A DNA stretch of 64,000 nucleotides. It comes from Streptomyces sp. NBC_00358. Lineage in GTDB: Bacteria; Actinomycetota; Actinomycetes; Streptomycetales; Streptomycetaceae. The notes beneath the pieces were generated by a model that worked only from the letters and a program-made list of their open reading frames with translations, ran no database searches and was not told the origin of the DNA. Positions 9,120 through 19,029 of the stretch are shown one piece after another. How positions within the stretch are numbered: the first letter of the stretch is position 1; each line of letters starts with the position of its first letter. The position numbers and the translations under genes were made by a program. The stretch is taken from NCBI RefSeq assembly GCF_036099295.1, contig NZ_CP107976.1, forward strand, positions 2,294,001 through 2,358,000, in the 5' to 3' direction.

Positions 9120-9929
9120 TCACCAGCACACGTAGCCGCCGTCGACCAGCAACTCGGTGCCGGTCACGTAGCTGCTCAGATCGGATGCGAGAAAGAGCAG
9201 GGGCCCGGTGAGGTCCGACGCCTCGGCCATACGGCGCAGTGGGACGCGGTCGCTGAACTTGCCGCGGAAGGCGGCGTCCTGACCGCCCAGTACTCCACCG
9301 GGGGAGAGCGTGTTGACCCGGACGCCCTGTCCGCCCCACAGCACCGCGAGGTAGCGGGTCAGCGCGGCCACGCCGGCCTTGGACATGCCGTAGGCGGGCG
9401 GTTTGATGAAGGGCGGGTCCTGCGGCAGATGCTCGTAGAGCCGCGGGTCCGGGGCCATGCTGCCGTAGAGCGAGCCGATGTTGATGACGGATCCGGCACC
9501 GCCCCGCGCCATCTCCGAACCGAACACCTGACAGGTCTTCAGGACTCCGAGGGCATTGACGTCCAGGATGGACGCGGACACCTCGGCGGGGATGTCACCG
9601 AACCGCCAGCTCTCGCCCGAGGTGTTCGGGGGCTGGTCGATGCCGGCGTTGTTCACGAGGATCTCCGGCGTCCCCACCGTGGCCAGGCACGAGTCGAGAG
9701 CGGCGCGGAGGGTGTCGGTCTCCGTGACATCGGCCTTCAGGAGCTGGAACCGGTGCGCGGGGTGACGGGAGAGCGTCTCCTCCAGGAGCGGCGGGACCGT
9801 CACGGTGCGGTCGATGCCCACGACGTCGGCGCCCGCGGCCAGCAGGGCGTCGACCCAGACCGCTCCGAGACGGCCCAGCACGCCGGTCACCACAGCGACC
9901 TTGCCGGTGAGGTCGATCTGCGTACCCAT
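9120..9929 (-). CDS. Short-chain dehydrogenase/reductase
   Basis: 269 residues, classical SDR. The cofactor motif is TGVLGRLG (residues 15-22) with an Asp at the end of beta-2 (VGIDR), which favours NAD(H). The NNAG motif is present, a Ser lies in INIGSLYGS, and the catalytic Tyr/Lys are in YGMSKAG. A C-terminal SSYVTGTELLVDGGYV is typical. It sits 8 bp after neuB and 35 bp before the transketolase. It probably oxidises or reduces a hydroxyl in the sugar-like intermediate. Confidence 0.88.
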   Translation of the reverse strand: MGTQIDLTGKVAVVTGVLGRLGAVWVDALLAAGADVVGIDRTVTVPPLLEETLSRHPAHRFQLLKADVTETDTLRAALDSCLATVGTPEILVNNAGIDQPPNTSGESWRFGDIPAEVSASILDVNALGVLKTCQVFGSEMARGGAGSVINIGSLYGSMAPDPRLYEHLPQDPPFIKPPAYGMSKAGVAALTRYLAVLWGGQGVRVNTLSPGGVLGGQDAAFRGKFSDRVPLRRMAEASDLTGPLLFLASDLSSYVTGTELLVDGGYVCW

Positions 9930-9937
9930 GGCGGCCC

Positions 9938-10987
9938 TCAGCCGAGCAGGGAGAGCTGGATGGCGTCGTCGGTGGCGAGCGGACTCAGCAGGGGGCGGCC
10001 GACTATCTCGTCGATGAAGTAGGGGCGAAGGCCGTCGCCGGGCGACTTGATGGCTATGTCCTCGAAGGTGAGGACCTCGCCGACGCTCAGATCGCGCGCG
10101 GCGACGAGCTTCTTGGACATCTTGCGCATGGCGGCGGCCTCGACCGGAAGCTGCTGCTTGTCCGGGCTGCCCAGGGCGCGGCGGGTCCGGTCGAGACCGG
10201 CCATCAGCTCCCGCAGGTGGCCCGCCTCCAGCGAGAAGTGGTGGTCGCTGCCGGGCAGGGTGCGGTCCATGGTGACGTGCTTCTCGATGATCCGGGCACC
10301 CAACGTGTAGGCGATCACGCTGGATTCGGATTCGATGTCATGCCCGGACAGTCCCACCACGACGTCCGGGAACGCCTCGCGGTACGTACTGATCACCCGC
10401 AGATTGAGCAGATCGGGCGTGGCGGGATAGGCCGCGGTGCACTGGAGCAGCGCGAGCTGGTCGGTGAGGGGAGCGACGGTGTCGACGGCCCGGCGCACCT
10501 CGTCCATGGTGGCGCCGCCGCTGCTGACGATGAGCGGGATACCCGTCTTGGCCGCATACGAGAGCAGAGGAGTGTTCGTCAGGTCGCCGGAAGCGATCTT
10601 GATGGCAGGAACACCGAGTTCCGCAAGGAAGTCAACGCTGGGGAAATCAAAAGCAGTTGCAAAGAAAGCAATTCCCAGATCGGCGGAAAGCTCGGCGAGC
10701 TGACGGTATTCGTCGGCCCCGAACTCGACAGCCTCGCGATGCGTGCCATAGGTGGCGCCGAAGCTGTTGCGGCCGGTGTAGGGCTCGTCGTACATCGCTT
10801 TGGTGAACAGCGCCTTGTTGTCACGCTTCTGCAGCTTCGCCGCGTGCGCGCCGGACTCGGCGGCCATGCGGATGAGCTCGGCCGCCTTCTCGACGTCCCC
10901 ACCGTGATTGTGGCCGATCTCGGCTATGACATACGCATCGGAACTGTCCGTGATGCGTCGATCACCTATCGTGATTTCCTGGGCCAT
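9938..10987 (-). CDS. NeuB-family PEP-condensing synthase (sialic-acid-synthase-like)
   Basis: 349 residues, the normal NeuB length. The TIM barrel begins with AEIGHNHGGD, has AAKLQKRD for phosphate/PEP contacts, and ends with EKHVTMDRTLPGSDHHFSLE, which holds the metal-binding histidines. The C-terminal SAF domain (about 290-349) contains RDLSVGEVLTFEDI. The family condenses PEP with an aldose or aldehyde to give a 3-deoxy-2-oxo acid. No neuA or neuC homologue and no glycosyltransferase lies nearby, so a surface nonulosonate is unlikely. It is first gene of a ten-gene operon. A patch of about 80 bases near 10611-10690 drops to roughly 50% GC. Confidence 0.9.
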   Translation of the reverse strand: MAQEITIGDRRITDSSDAYVIAEIGHNHGGDVEKAAELIRMAAESGAHAAKLQKRDNKALFTKAMYDEPYTGRNSFGATYGTHREAVEFGADEYRQLAELSADLGIAFFATAFDFPSVDFLAELGVPAIKIASGDLTNTPLLSYAAKTGIPLIVSSGGATMDEVRRAVDTVAPLTDQLALLQCTAAYPATPDLLNLRVISTYREAFPDVVVGLSGHDIESESSVIAYTLGARIIEKHVTMDRTLPGSDHHFSLEAGHLRELMAGLDRTRRALGSPDKQQLPVEAAAMRKMSKKLVAARDLSVGEVLTFEDIAIKSPGDGLRPYFIDEIVGRPLLSPLATDDAIQLSLLG

Positions 10988-11262
10988 GAATGCGTTCCCC
11001 TATGTATGCGTTCCCCCATGGGGACGCGAAGCATGACACCAATCTCGCCTCCCCCCGGCGATTGACTGGCCGAACCGTAGCATGATCAAATCAGATTTGG
11101 TGCAGGCTTGTTTCTTGTCTCAACTCACTTACTCGTAATGGAAGTTGAAACCAAAAACATCGCATGGGCCACATCGACTTGACGAGCCGTCAGGGGGGCG
11201 GAACCGCCTCCCCTCCTCGCTTTGACGCGGCTTGGAGCTTCCCCACCGAGAGGCAAGTAACC
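10988..11262. promoter_or_regulatory. Divergent promoter region between neuB-like and ATP-grasp operons
   Basis: This 275-bp gap separates two divergent operons and is clearly more AT-rich (about 11075-11165) than the flanks, as expected for promoters. A short direct repeat (ATGCGTTCCCC) occurs twice just upstream of the neuB start; on the coding strand it reads GGGGAACGCAT, and the nearer copy includes the RBS. On the right side an RBS (GAGAGG) precedes the GTG at 11263. I could not pick convincing -10/-35 boxes. Confidence 0.5.
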
Positions 11263-12525
11263 GTGAGTATTCTGCTGCTGCACACGCGGAACCTCAGCCG
11301 CCGTAGGCACCTGGAGCGGGTCCGGGACTACGCCCAGGAGCACGGCGAGCGGCTGCTGATGGTCATGAAGGACGCCACCTGGGAAAGCGACTACGTCGAC
11401 CGCGTGGTGTCGGCCGACACCACCAGCATCGAAGAGACCGTGGCCGCCGTCCGCGCGCTCGTCGCCACGGAGGACGAAGCCGTGAACGGCGTCGTCACTT
11501 TCGTCGAGCAAAGCGTTCCGGCAGCGGCAGCCGTGGCCGCCGAACTGAAGCTGCCGTCCATCGACGAGAAGGCCGCGTATCTCGCCCGCGACAAGTACGC
11601 GATGCGCAGCGCCTTCGGCGCGGCCGGGCTCGTACAACCGGAGTTCGCCCTCGCCGCGACCGTGGACGAAGCCGTCGAGAAGGCCGCCGGTCTCGGATAT
11701 CCCCTGATCCTGAAGCCGCTGATCGGCGGGGGCAGCAAGTACGTCCGCCGCGTGGACGACGAGAAGGAACTGGCCGAGCACTTCGGGCCGCTCCAGAAGG
11801 GCGCCTGGACCGGCTTCGCCCATGACCCGCTGCACACCGGCACGCGTGAGCGGTACGGAGAGGTCCTGCTCATGGAGTCCTACGTACCGGGCTCCGAGAT
11901 CAGTGTCGAATCACTCGTCCTCGACGGCGAGACCCGGGTCGTGGCCGTGCACGACAAGCCACTCCCGATGGAGGGCCCGTTCTTCGAAGAGGTCTACTAC
12001 ACGACCCCGACACGCCTGCCCGCCTCCCTGGTCGAGCAGATCACCGAGGGGGTCGACGCCGCCCACAAGGCGCTCGGCATCACCACCGGCGCCACACACA
12101 CCGAGTTCCGCATCACCGCGGAGGGACAGCCGTACGTCCTGGAAACGGCGGCGCGACTCGGCGGCGGTCCTGTCTACCAGTCCGTTCTCGCGAGCACCGG
12201 CGTCGACATGGTCACGGGCCTGCTCGACCTGGCCACGGGACGGCAGCCGCGGACCGAGGTCCCCGCGGAGCCCACCCCGACCGGCTTCTACCTCTTCTTC
12301 GCCGAGCGTGCCGGTGAACTCGTCGGCGTCACAGGCCTGGACGGGGTCGAGGCCGACGAACGGGTGGGTGAGGTCATGCTCTACGGCCGTCCCGGCGACC
12401 AGGTGCTCGTGCCGCCCCACGCCTCGGCGGCGCACGGACACGTCCTCTTCTCCGCGCCCACCTTCGCGGCGGTCGACGCGGGGTTCCTCGAATTCCGTGA
12501 CGCCATCACCGTGGACGTGCGATGA
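11263..12525 (+). CDS. ATP-grasp ligase (2 of 3)
   Basis: 420 residues from a GTG with RBS GAGAGG about 10 bases upstream; the frame is open 33 codons further left but that part lacks an RBS. The ATP-grasp region includes LGYPLILKPLIGGGSKYV (about 145-165), MESYVPGSEISVES, and the metal-binding ETAARLGGGP near residue 300, in which Ala replaces the Asn of the classic ENxR motif. The fold matches carbamoyl-phosphate-synthase/BacD-type ligases that join amino acids through an acyl phosphate. It overlaps the next ligase gene by 4 bases, so the two are made together and may act in sequence. Confidence 0.87.
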   Translation: MSILLLHTRNLSRRRHLERVRDYAQEHGERLLMVMKDATWESDYVDRVVSADTTSIEETVAAVRALVATEDEAVNGVVTFVEQSVPAAAAVAAELKLPSIDEKAAYLARDKYAMRSAFGAAGLVQPEFALAATVDEAVEKAAGLGYPLILKPLIGGGSKYVRRVDDEKELAEHFGPLQKGAWTGFAHDPLHTGTRERYGEVLLMESYVPGSEISVESLVLDGETRVVAVHDKPLPMEGPFFEEVYYTTPTRLPASLVEQITEGVDAAHKALGITTGATHTEFRITAEGQPYVLETAARLGGGPVYQSVLASTGVDMVTGLLDLATGRQPRTEVPAEPTPTGFYLFFAERAGELVGVTGLDGVEADERVGEVMLYGRPGDQVLVPPHASAAHGHVLFSAPTFAAVDAGFLEFRDAITVDVR

Positions 12526-13796
12526 GGTTCCTGGTCCTCAACAGGACACCGCTCGGCGGACGCAGGTTCCCCGACTGGCTGGGTGACGATCACGAGGCCG
12601 TCCTCGTCACCGATCCGGCGGCCGTGTCGCAGGACCCCGATGTCCGCCGGGCCCAGCTCGCCGGTTACCTCCACAGCGAGCTGTTCGAAGGCTTCCACTT
12701 CAACCCGCTGGTGGAGGCGCGCGCCCTCGATCTCCACCGCACGTTCGGCTTCGACCGGATCATCGCCCTGTCGGAGTTCGACATCCTGCGCGCCGCCCGA
12801 CTGCGCGGCCTGCTCGGCGCACCGGGCCAGGACGTGACCAGTGCCACGGCCTTTCGCGACAAGCTGACGATGAAGAGGATCCTGGAGCGGGCGGGCGTTC
12901 CGCTGGCTCCCTACGCGCCGGCGGCCCATCTCGACGACCTGCTCACATTCATCCGGGTCCACGACTATCCGGTGGTCGTCAAACCGCGTCGCGGCGGCGG
13001 CTCCATGGACGTGCACGTCCTGCGCGGCGAGGACGACCTGGTGGCACTGCTCGGCGCCGACGGCAGCCTGGGATCGGACGACGGCGCCCAACTGCTGGTG
13101 GAGAAGTACGTCGAGCACGAGCTCTTCCACGTCGACGGCATCGTCGTGGACGGGCAGGTGCGCCTGATGTGGCCGTCCTCCCAGGGAGAGACGACCTGCC
13201 TGGACATCAGGGAAGGCCGTGTCCTGCGCAGTTGCCTGCTCGATCCCGACGATGTCCTCCTCGATCCCTTGCGCAGTCTGACGCGGCAGGCGCTCGACGC
13301 GCTCCCCTCCCCCGGCACCTTCATGTTCCACGCCGAGATATTCCGGGACCGCGACGGTGACCTGCTGTTCAACGAGGTCGCCAGCCGCATGGGCGGAGGC
13401 ATGATCGAGCAGGTGCTGGAATCGGGGTTCGGCGTCACGCTGCCCGAGGTCTATGTCCGGTCGCTCGCGGGCAACAAGCCGCCGTCGCTTCCGGACACTC
13501 CGCTGCGGATCGCGGGCCTCTCCCTCTTCCCGCCCCGTGAGGGAGAGCTGGTCTCCCTGCCCGGGACGTGCCCCGTCCCGGGCATCACCTCGTACCAGAC
13601 CCATGCGGTGCCGGGAACTCGGCTGGCACCCGCCAGGTCGAGCGTGGAGAAGATCGCCTCCGTCCTGGCGGCGGGTGACACGCGCGCTGAGACCGAGAAC
13701 GCGCTGACCGCCGCCGCGACATGGTTCGAGAGCGGCTCCGTCATCCGCGACGTTCGGCCGGAGCACCGCGAAGAGGGCCGGAAGGAAGAGGGCTAG
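12522..13796 (+). CDS. ATP-grasp ligase (3 of 3)
   Basis: 424 residues starting at an ATG that overlaps the previous stop (ATGA). The lid region VVVKPRRGGGSMDV lies near residues 147-160, VEKYVEHELFHVDG follows, and the metal site is in NEVASRMGGGMIEQ near residue 285. The C-terminal tail is rich in Glu, Lys and Arg. It is distinct from the first two ligases in both N-terminal domain and metal-site details, so the three enzymes probably have different substrates rather than being recent copies. Expected role: forming one amide bond of a ribosome- and NRPS-independent peptide. Confidence 0.85.
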   Translation: MRFLVLNRTPLGGRRFPDWLGDDHEAVLVTDPAAVSQDPDVRRAQLAGYLHSELFEGFHFNPLVEARALDLHRTFGFDRIIALSEFDILRAARLRGLLGAPGQDVTSATAFRDKLTMKRILERAGVPLAPYAPAAHLDDLLTFIRVHDYPVVVKPRRGGGSMDVHVLRGEDDLVALLGADGSLGSDDGAQLLVEKYVEHELFHVDGIVVDGQVRLMWPSSQGETTCLDIREGRVLRSCLLDPDDVLLDPLRSLTRQALDALPSPGTFMFHAEIFRDRDGDLLFNEVASRMGGGMIEQVLESGFGVTLPEVYVRSLAGNKPPSLPDTPLRIAGLSLFPPREGELVSLPGTCPVPGITSYQTHAVPGTRLAPARSSVEKIASVLAAGDTRAETENALTAAATWFESGSVIRDVRPEHREEGRKEEG

Positions 13797-14013
13797 GAAC
13801 AGGGGCCGCCGGCCGGCGGGGCGACCAGCGGGATCGCCGCGCCGGGGGCCCTGGCGACCAGCGGGATCTCCATGCCCGGATCCGACGACCGGCGGGATCT
13901 CCACGCCGGGATCCGGCCGGCGTCGGCCCGGACGCGGGTGTGACGGTGGACGGGACCGCCGTCGGCTGATCGAGATCATTCAGGCTGAGGGCTGTCCCGT
14001 GATCCCCGGTGGA
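13797..14013. repeat. Convergent gap with three imperfect 31-33 bp repeats
   Basis: This 217-bp non-coding gap lies between convergent genes. Three imperfect copies of a GC-rich unit start near 13823, 13856 and 13887; each begins GACCAGCGGGATC or GACCGGCGGGATC. A palindrome (CCGCCGGCCGGCGG) lies just after the ligase stop and could act in termination. No ORF here looks real. Confidence 0.45.
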
Positions 14014-14418
14014 TCAGGCCCTGCTCCACCCGGTCGTGCTGGAATACGAGTCCAGCAGGTCCACCACGAAGACCAGGGTCGAGCCCGCCGGGATCAGCGG
14101 CGAGGGCGACTGGTTGCCGTAGCCCAGACGCGGGGGAACGATGATCTCGCGCCGGCCGCCGACCTTCATCCCCCTCACCCCCCGGTCCCAGCCCTTGATG
14201 ACCTTGCCGCCGCCCAGGGTGAACTTGTACGGCTCACCGCGGTCCCAGGAGGCGTCGAACTCCTTCCCGGACGCGAAGGCCACCCCGACGTAGTGGACCC
14301 TGACCACCATGCCCGGCTTCACCTCGGCCCCGTCCCCGACGACCAGGTCCCGGATGGTCAGCTCGGTCGGAGCGTCACCCTCCGGAACGTCGACCTCGGG
14401 CTTGGTCGGTTCACTCAT
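14014..14418 (-). CDS. FKBP-type peptidyl-prolyl cis-trans isomerase
   Basis: 134 residues, a single FKBP domain. Typical stretches are VRVHYVGVAFASGKEFDASW, KVIKGWDRGVRGMKVGGRRE and IPAGSTLVFVVDLL. I chose the ATG at 14418, with GAGG at a good distance, over an upstream start that adds 12 residues without a clear RBS. No signal peptide is visible, so it is cytoplasmic. Proteins of this size are common in Streptomyces. It may be a housekeeping gene between two clusters; nothing links it directly to either. Confidence 0.9.
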   Translation of the reverse strand: MSEPTKPEVDVPEGDAPTELTIRDLVVGDGAEVKPGMVVRVHYVGVAFASGKEFDASWDRGEPYKFTLGGGKVIKGWDRGVRGMKVGGRREIIVPPRLGYGNQSPSPLIPAGSTLVFVVDLLDSYSSTTGWSRA

Positions 14419-14586
14419 TGCAGCCTCATCAGGTTCCGTCGGAAGCCGTCGCACGGATCAGCCGGACACATGGACACTCCACGCAGCCGATGGTCACGCT
14501 ACCGAGCGTGCCGGCCCCTGGAGCACACCGGATCCGGCGAACGAGACGAGATGTCGGCCGAACGGGGGCGTCGCCACGAGGAGCGG

Positions 14587-14616
14587 CGGGGTCGGTTCCC
14601 TGTCGGGCCGACCCCG
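14587..14616 (-). terminator. Hairpin downstream of ilvC
   Basis: A 9-bp perfect stem (CGGGGTCGG / CCGACCCCG) with a 12-base loop begins 11 bases after the ilvC stop. It is a likely end of the leftward ilv transcript. There is no U-tract, as is usual in Streptomyces. The rest of the gap (14419-14626) should hold the FKBP promoter, which I could not pinpoint. Confidence 0.5.
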
Positions 14617-14626
14617 TCGTCGTCCC

Positions 14627-15646
<1,020 letters not shown>

Positions 15647-15681
15647 TTATGGGTAAGTGGGTATTCGGGTGGCCGGCGGTG

Positions 15682-16248
15682 TCAGGCGCTCTGTGCGGCC
15701 GTCGCCGTCGCGGCCGAGGTGATACGTACCGTGCGGGTCTCGCGGACGCCTCGCTCCGTCAGGGAGCGGGAGCCGCGGCCGATGGCGATCGCGCCGGACT
15801 GCACCAGTTCCTTGATGCCGAACTGGGCGAGCATCCGCAGCATCGCGTCGAGCTTGTCGCCGGCTCCGGTGGCCTCCAGCGTGACCGCGTCGGGGGCCAC
15901 GTCCACGGTCCGGGCGCGGAACAGGTCGGCGATCTCGATGATCTGGGAGCGCGTGGTGTTGTCGGCGCGCACCTTCACGAGGACGAGTTCGCGCTGGACC
16001 GCGCCCGAGGCCTCCAGTTCGGCGACCTTCAGTACGTTGACGAGCTTGTTGAGCTGCTTGGTCACCTGTTCCAGGGAGAGTTCGTCGTCGACCCGGACGA
16101 CGACCGTGACGCGGGAGAGGTCCGGGTGCTCGGTGGTGCCCACGGCGAGCGAGTCGATGTTGAAGCCGCGCCGCGAGAACAGGGCGGCGATCCGGGCCAG
16201 GATGCCGGGGGTGTTCTCGACCAGGACGGAGAGCGTGTGCTGGGACAT
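15682..16248 (-). CDS. ilvN: Acetolactate synthase small (regulatory) subunit
   Basis: 188 residues: an N-terminal ACT domain and the usual C-terminal regulatory domain. The valine-binding positions known from E. coli IlvH appear as N12, G15 and N30, so feedback inhibition by valine is probably intact. It lies 14 bp after ilvB and before ilvC, the standard ilvBNC order. Confidence 0.95.
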   Translation of the reverse strand: MSQHTLSVLVENTPGILARIAALFSRRGFNIDSLAVGTTEHPDLSRVTVVVRVDDELSLEQVTKQLNKLVNVLKVAELEASGAVQRELVLVKVRADNTTRSQIIEIADLFRARTVDVAPDAVTLEATGAGDKLDAMLRMLAQFGIKELVQSGAIAIGRGSRSLTERGVRETRTVRITSAATATAAQSA

Positions 16249-16262
16249 GTCGGAGGGTCCTC

Positions 16263-18143
16263 TCAGTCGTCCGCGGCGTCGCCGAAGTCGGGACGTACGT
16301 CACGGGCGGCCATGATGTCGTCGTTGGAAGTACCGGCCGGGATCATCGGCCACACCATCGCGTCCTCGTGGACGATGAAGTCCACCACCACCGGACGGTC
16401 GGTGACCGAGTTGGCCTTGTCGATGACCGCGTCCAGCTCGTCCGGGGACTCGCAGCGCAGGCCCACACAGCCCATCGCCTCGGCGAGGAGGACGAAGTCC
16501 GGGACGCGGGTGCCCCGGTTGGCGGCGGAGCCCACACCCCGGGTGGAGCCGGTCGCGGCGTTCGTCGCACCGTCGTGCAGCACGGTGTTGGAGAAGCGCG
16601 CGCCGTAGAAGAGGTTCTGCCACTGCCGGACCATCCCGAGGGCGCCGTTGTTGATGACGGCGACCTTGACCGGGATGTTGTTCAGGGCGCAGGTGACCAG
16701 TTCCTGGTTGGTCATCTGGAAGCAGCCGTCGCCGTCGATCGCCCACACGGTGCGGTCGGGGCGCCCGGCCTTGGCGCCCATCGCGGCCGGCACCGCGTAG
16801 CCCATCGTCCCCGCGCCGCCGGAGTTGAACCAGGTTCCCGGTTCCTCGTGCGGCAGGAACTGCGCCGCCCACATCTGGTGCTGGCCCACCCCGGAGGCGA
16901 ACAGGGTTCCCTCGGGAGCGAGTTGACCGATGCGTTCGATGACCTGCTGCGGGGAGAGCGAGCCGTCGGCGGGCAGTTCGTAGCCACGGGGGTAGGTGTC
17001 CCGCCAGCGGCCCAGGTCCTGCCACCATGCGGTGTGGTCGCCCGCGTCGCCCTCCTTGTACTCCTCGCGTACGGCGGCCGCCAGCGCGCTGATCACCTCG
17101 CGGGCGTCGCCGACGATCGGCACGTCGGCGGCGCGGTTCTTGCCGATCTCCGCCGGGTCGATGTCGGCGTGCACGACCTTGGCGTACGGCGCGAAGCTGT
17201 CCAGCTTGCCGGTGACCCGGTCGTCGAAGCGGGCTCCGAGGGCGACGATCAGGTCGGCCTTCTGCAGGGCCGCGACGGCGGGCACGTCGCCGTGCATGCC
17301 GGGCATGCCCAGATGCTGCGGATGACTGCCCGGGAAGGCGCCGAGCGCCATCAGGGTGGTGACCACGGGGACCCCGGTCAGCTCCGCGAGGTCGCGCAGT
17401 TCGGCGGTGGCGTGCGCCTTGAGGACGCCTCCGCCGACGTAGAGGACCGGCCGCTCGGACGAGGTGATGAGCCGTGCCGCCTCGCGGATCTGCCGGGGGT
17501 GCGGGCGGGTCCGCGGACGGTAGCCGGGGAGCTGGACGGCCTGGGGCCAGGAGAAGACGGTCTGCGCCTGGAGGGCGTCCTTGGTGATGTCGACCAGGAC
17601 CGGTCCTGGACGGCCGGTGGAGGCCAGATGGAAGGCCTCCGCGATCGTCCGCGGGATGTCCTCGGCCTGGGTGACCAGGAAGTTGTGCTTGGTGATCGGC
17701 ATCGTGATGCCGACGATGTCCGCCTCCTGGAAGGCGTCCGTGCCGATCGACCTCGACGGCACCTGGCCCGTGATCGCCACGAGCGGTACGGAGTCCATGT
17801 GCGCGTCGGCGATCGGCGTGACGAGGTTGGTCGCGCCGGGACCGGAGGTGGCGATGCACACGCCGACCTTTCCGGTGGCCTGCGCGTAACCGGTGGCCGC
17901 GTGTCCGGCGCCCTGTTCGTGCCGGACCAGGACGTGGCGGAGCCTGGCCGAGTCCATCATCGGGTCGTAGGCGGGCAGGATCGCCCCGCCGGGAATCCCG
18001 AACACGGTGTCCGCGCCGACCTCTTCGAGGGAGCGGATCAGGGACTGGGCGCCGGTCATCGGCTCGCTCGGGGCGGAGGCGGACTCCTGGGCCCGCATCC
18101 GTGGAGGGTGGGCCGCGGGGGCCTGCTGCACAGCGTTCGGCAT
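16263..18143 (-). CDS. ilvB: Acetolactate synthase large subunit
   Basis: 626 residues. The N-terminal TPP domain has [12 protein letters not shown] and the catalytic Glu in [15 protein letters not shown]; the C-terminal TPP-binding motif is [13 protein letters not shown] with [12 protein letters not shown]. The first 35 residues are a low-complexity extension seen in other Streptomyces IlvB proteins. It makes 2-acetolactate from two pyruvates with IlvN. Only 57 bp separate it from the PPTase gene upstream, with no room for a long attenuator leader, so it may be read from the NRPS-associated operon. It could also be the only chromosomal copy; the window cannot tell. Confidence 0.95.
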   Translation of the reverse strand: MPNAVQQAPAAHPPRMRAQESASAPSEPMTGAQSLIRSLEEVGADTVFGIPGGAILPAYDPMMDSARLRHVLVRHEQGAGHAATGYAQATGKVGVCIATSGPGATNLVTPIADAHMDSVPLVAITGQVPSRSIGTDAFQEADIVGITMPITKHNFLVTQAEDIPRTIAEAFHLASTGRPGPVLVDITKDALQAQTVFSWPQAVQLPGYRPRTRPHPRQIREAARLITSSERPVLYVGGGVLKAHATAELRDLAELTGVPVVTTLMALGAFPGSHPQHLGMPGMHGDVPAVAALQKADLIVALGARFDDRVTGKLDSFAPYAKVVHADIDPAEIGKNRAADVPIVGDAREVISALAAAVREEYKEGDAGDHTAWWQDLGRWRDTYPRGYELPADGSLSPQQVIERIGQLAPEGTLFASGVGQHQMWAAQFLPHEEPGTWFNSGGAGTMGYAVPAAMGAKAGRPDRTVWAIDGDGCFQMTNQELVTCALNNIPVKVAVINNGALGMVRQWQNLFYGARFSNTVLHDGATNAATGSTRGVGSAANRGTRVPDFVLLAEAMGCVGLRCESPDELDAVIDKANSVTDRPVVVDFIVHEDAMVWPMIPAGTSNDDIMAARDVRPDFGDAADD

Positions 18144-18200
18144 CGTGGATTCCCAAGGTTCGTAGGGCTGTTGGTGTGGGTGAGAGCGTGGTGTGCGGAG

Positions 18201-18977
18201 TCAGGTGAGGGTCCCTCCCGTCAGGAGCGCGGGCGGGGGTGCGCGCACCAGGTCGGCCGCCTGCGGTCCGAAGAGCCGGGTGACGGTCGGGCCGGCCGCG
18301 GTGAGTTCGCCGCGTACCGCCACCGCCGCCGCGTAGCCCCGGTCCACCGGAACGTCCAGCAGGGTCCAGCCGGACGGCGGGTACGGACCCGCGGGTGTGC
18401 CGGAGCCGACGTAGTCGAGGGACGGATCGCGGCCCAGTCCGGTGCCGAGGCCTTTGAGGTAGGCCTCCTTGCGGGTCCACAGCCTCGCCAGTGCGCGGGG
18501 CCGCAACGCCGGTGCGAGAGCGGCCAGTTCCTCCTGCTCGGCCACGTGCAGCATCGAGGCCAGTTCGGCGGTGGCCGTCTGGTCCGACACCAGGTCGACA
18601 TCCACGCCGATCGGCGCCATGGCCGTACCGACGAGGGCGAGATCGCCACGGTGGGAGAGCGAGAAGAACAGGTCGTCACGGCCCGCGCCGAGCACGGTGG
18701 GCCGGCCGTGCGGGCCGCCGCAGCAGGGACAGGTGTCCCGGCCGAAGTGGATCTCCTCGGGGCGCCGGCGCAGATACGCCCCGAGGAGCCGCCGCAGTGC
18801 GACATGCGCGGCCGTGAACCTGGTTCGGTCGGCCGTGTGCATGAGGGCGGCGGCACGTCGGCGCTCGGTCGCATCGAGCACCGCCTCGTCCAGGATGCCG
18901 ACGGGGACATCCGAGACCCTCAGGAGCCAGAGGTCGAGTGAGCCAGGGGGTGGCAGCTCACGGGCGACCCACGGCAT
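18201..18977 (-). CDS. Sfp-type 4'-phosphopantetheinyl transferase
   Basis: 258 residues from the ATG at 18977, which has an excellent RBS (GGAAGG); an upstream GTG would add 21 residues. The PPTase motifs are present: PIGVDVDLV (the G-x-D-x-E/D metal site) and WTRKEAYLKGLG. An N-terminal CPCCGGPHGRP segment is typical of Sfp-type enzymes. It transfers phosphopantetheine from CoA to carrier domains and would activate the T domains of the neighbouring NRPSs. It lies in the run between an MFS exporter and ilvB. Confidence 0.92.
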   Translation of the reverse strand: MPWVARELPPPGSLDLWLLRVSDVPVGILDEAVLDATERRRAAALMHTADRTRFTAAHVALRRLLGAYLRRRPEEIHFGRDTCPCCGGPHGRPTVLGAGRDDLFFSLSHRGDLALVGTAMAPIGVDVDLVSDQTATAELASMLHVAEQEELAALAPALRPRALARLWTRKEAYLKGLGTGLGRDPSLDYVGSGTPAGPYPPSGWTLLDVPVDRGYAAAVAVRGELTAAGPTVTRLFGPQAADLVRAPPPALLTGGTLT

Positions 18978-19029
18978 TGTTCCTTCCACGGGGTCTCTCC
19001 TGTTCGTACTCGAAGGGGCCGGTCGGGCC

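Noticed and set aside
9938..10987. Sialic, legionaminic or pseudaminic acid synthesis for the cell surface
   Set aside because: No NeuC, NeuA or glycosyltransferase homologue is present in the window; the neighbours fit a small-molecule pathway better.
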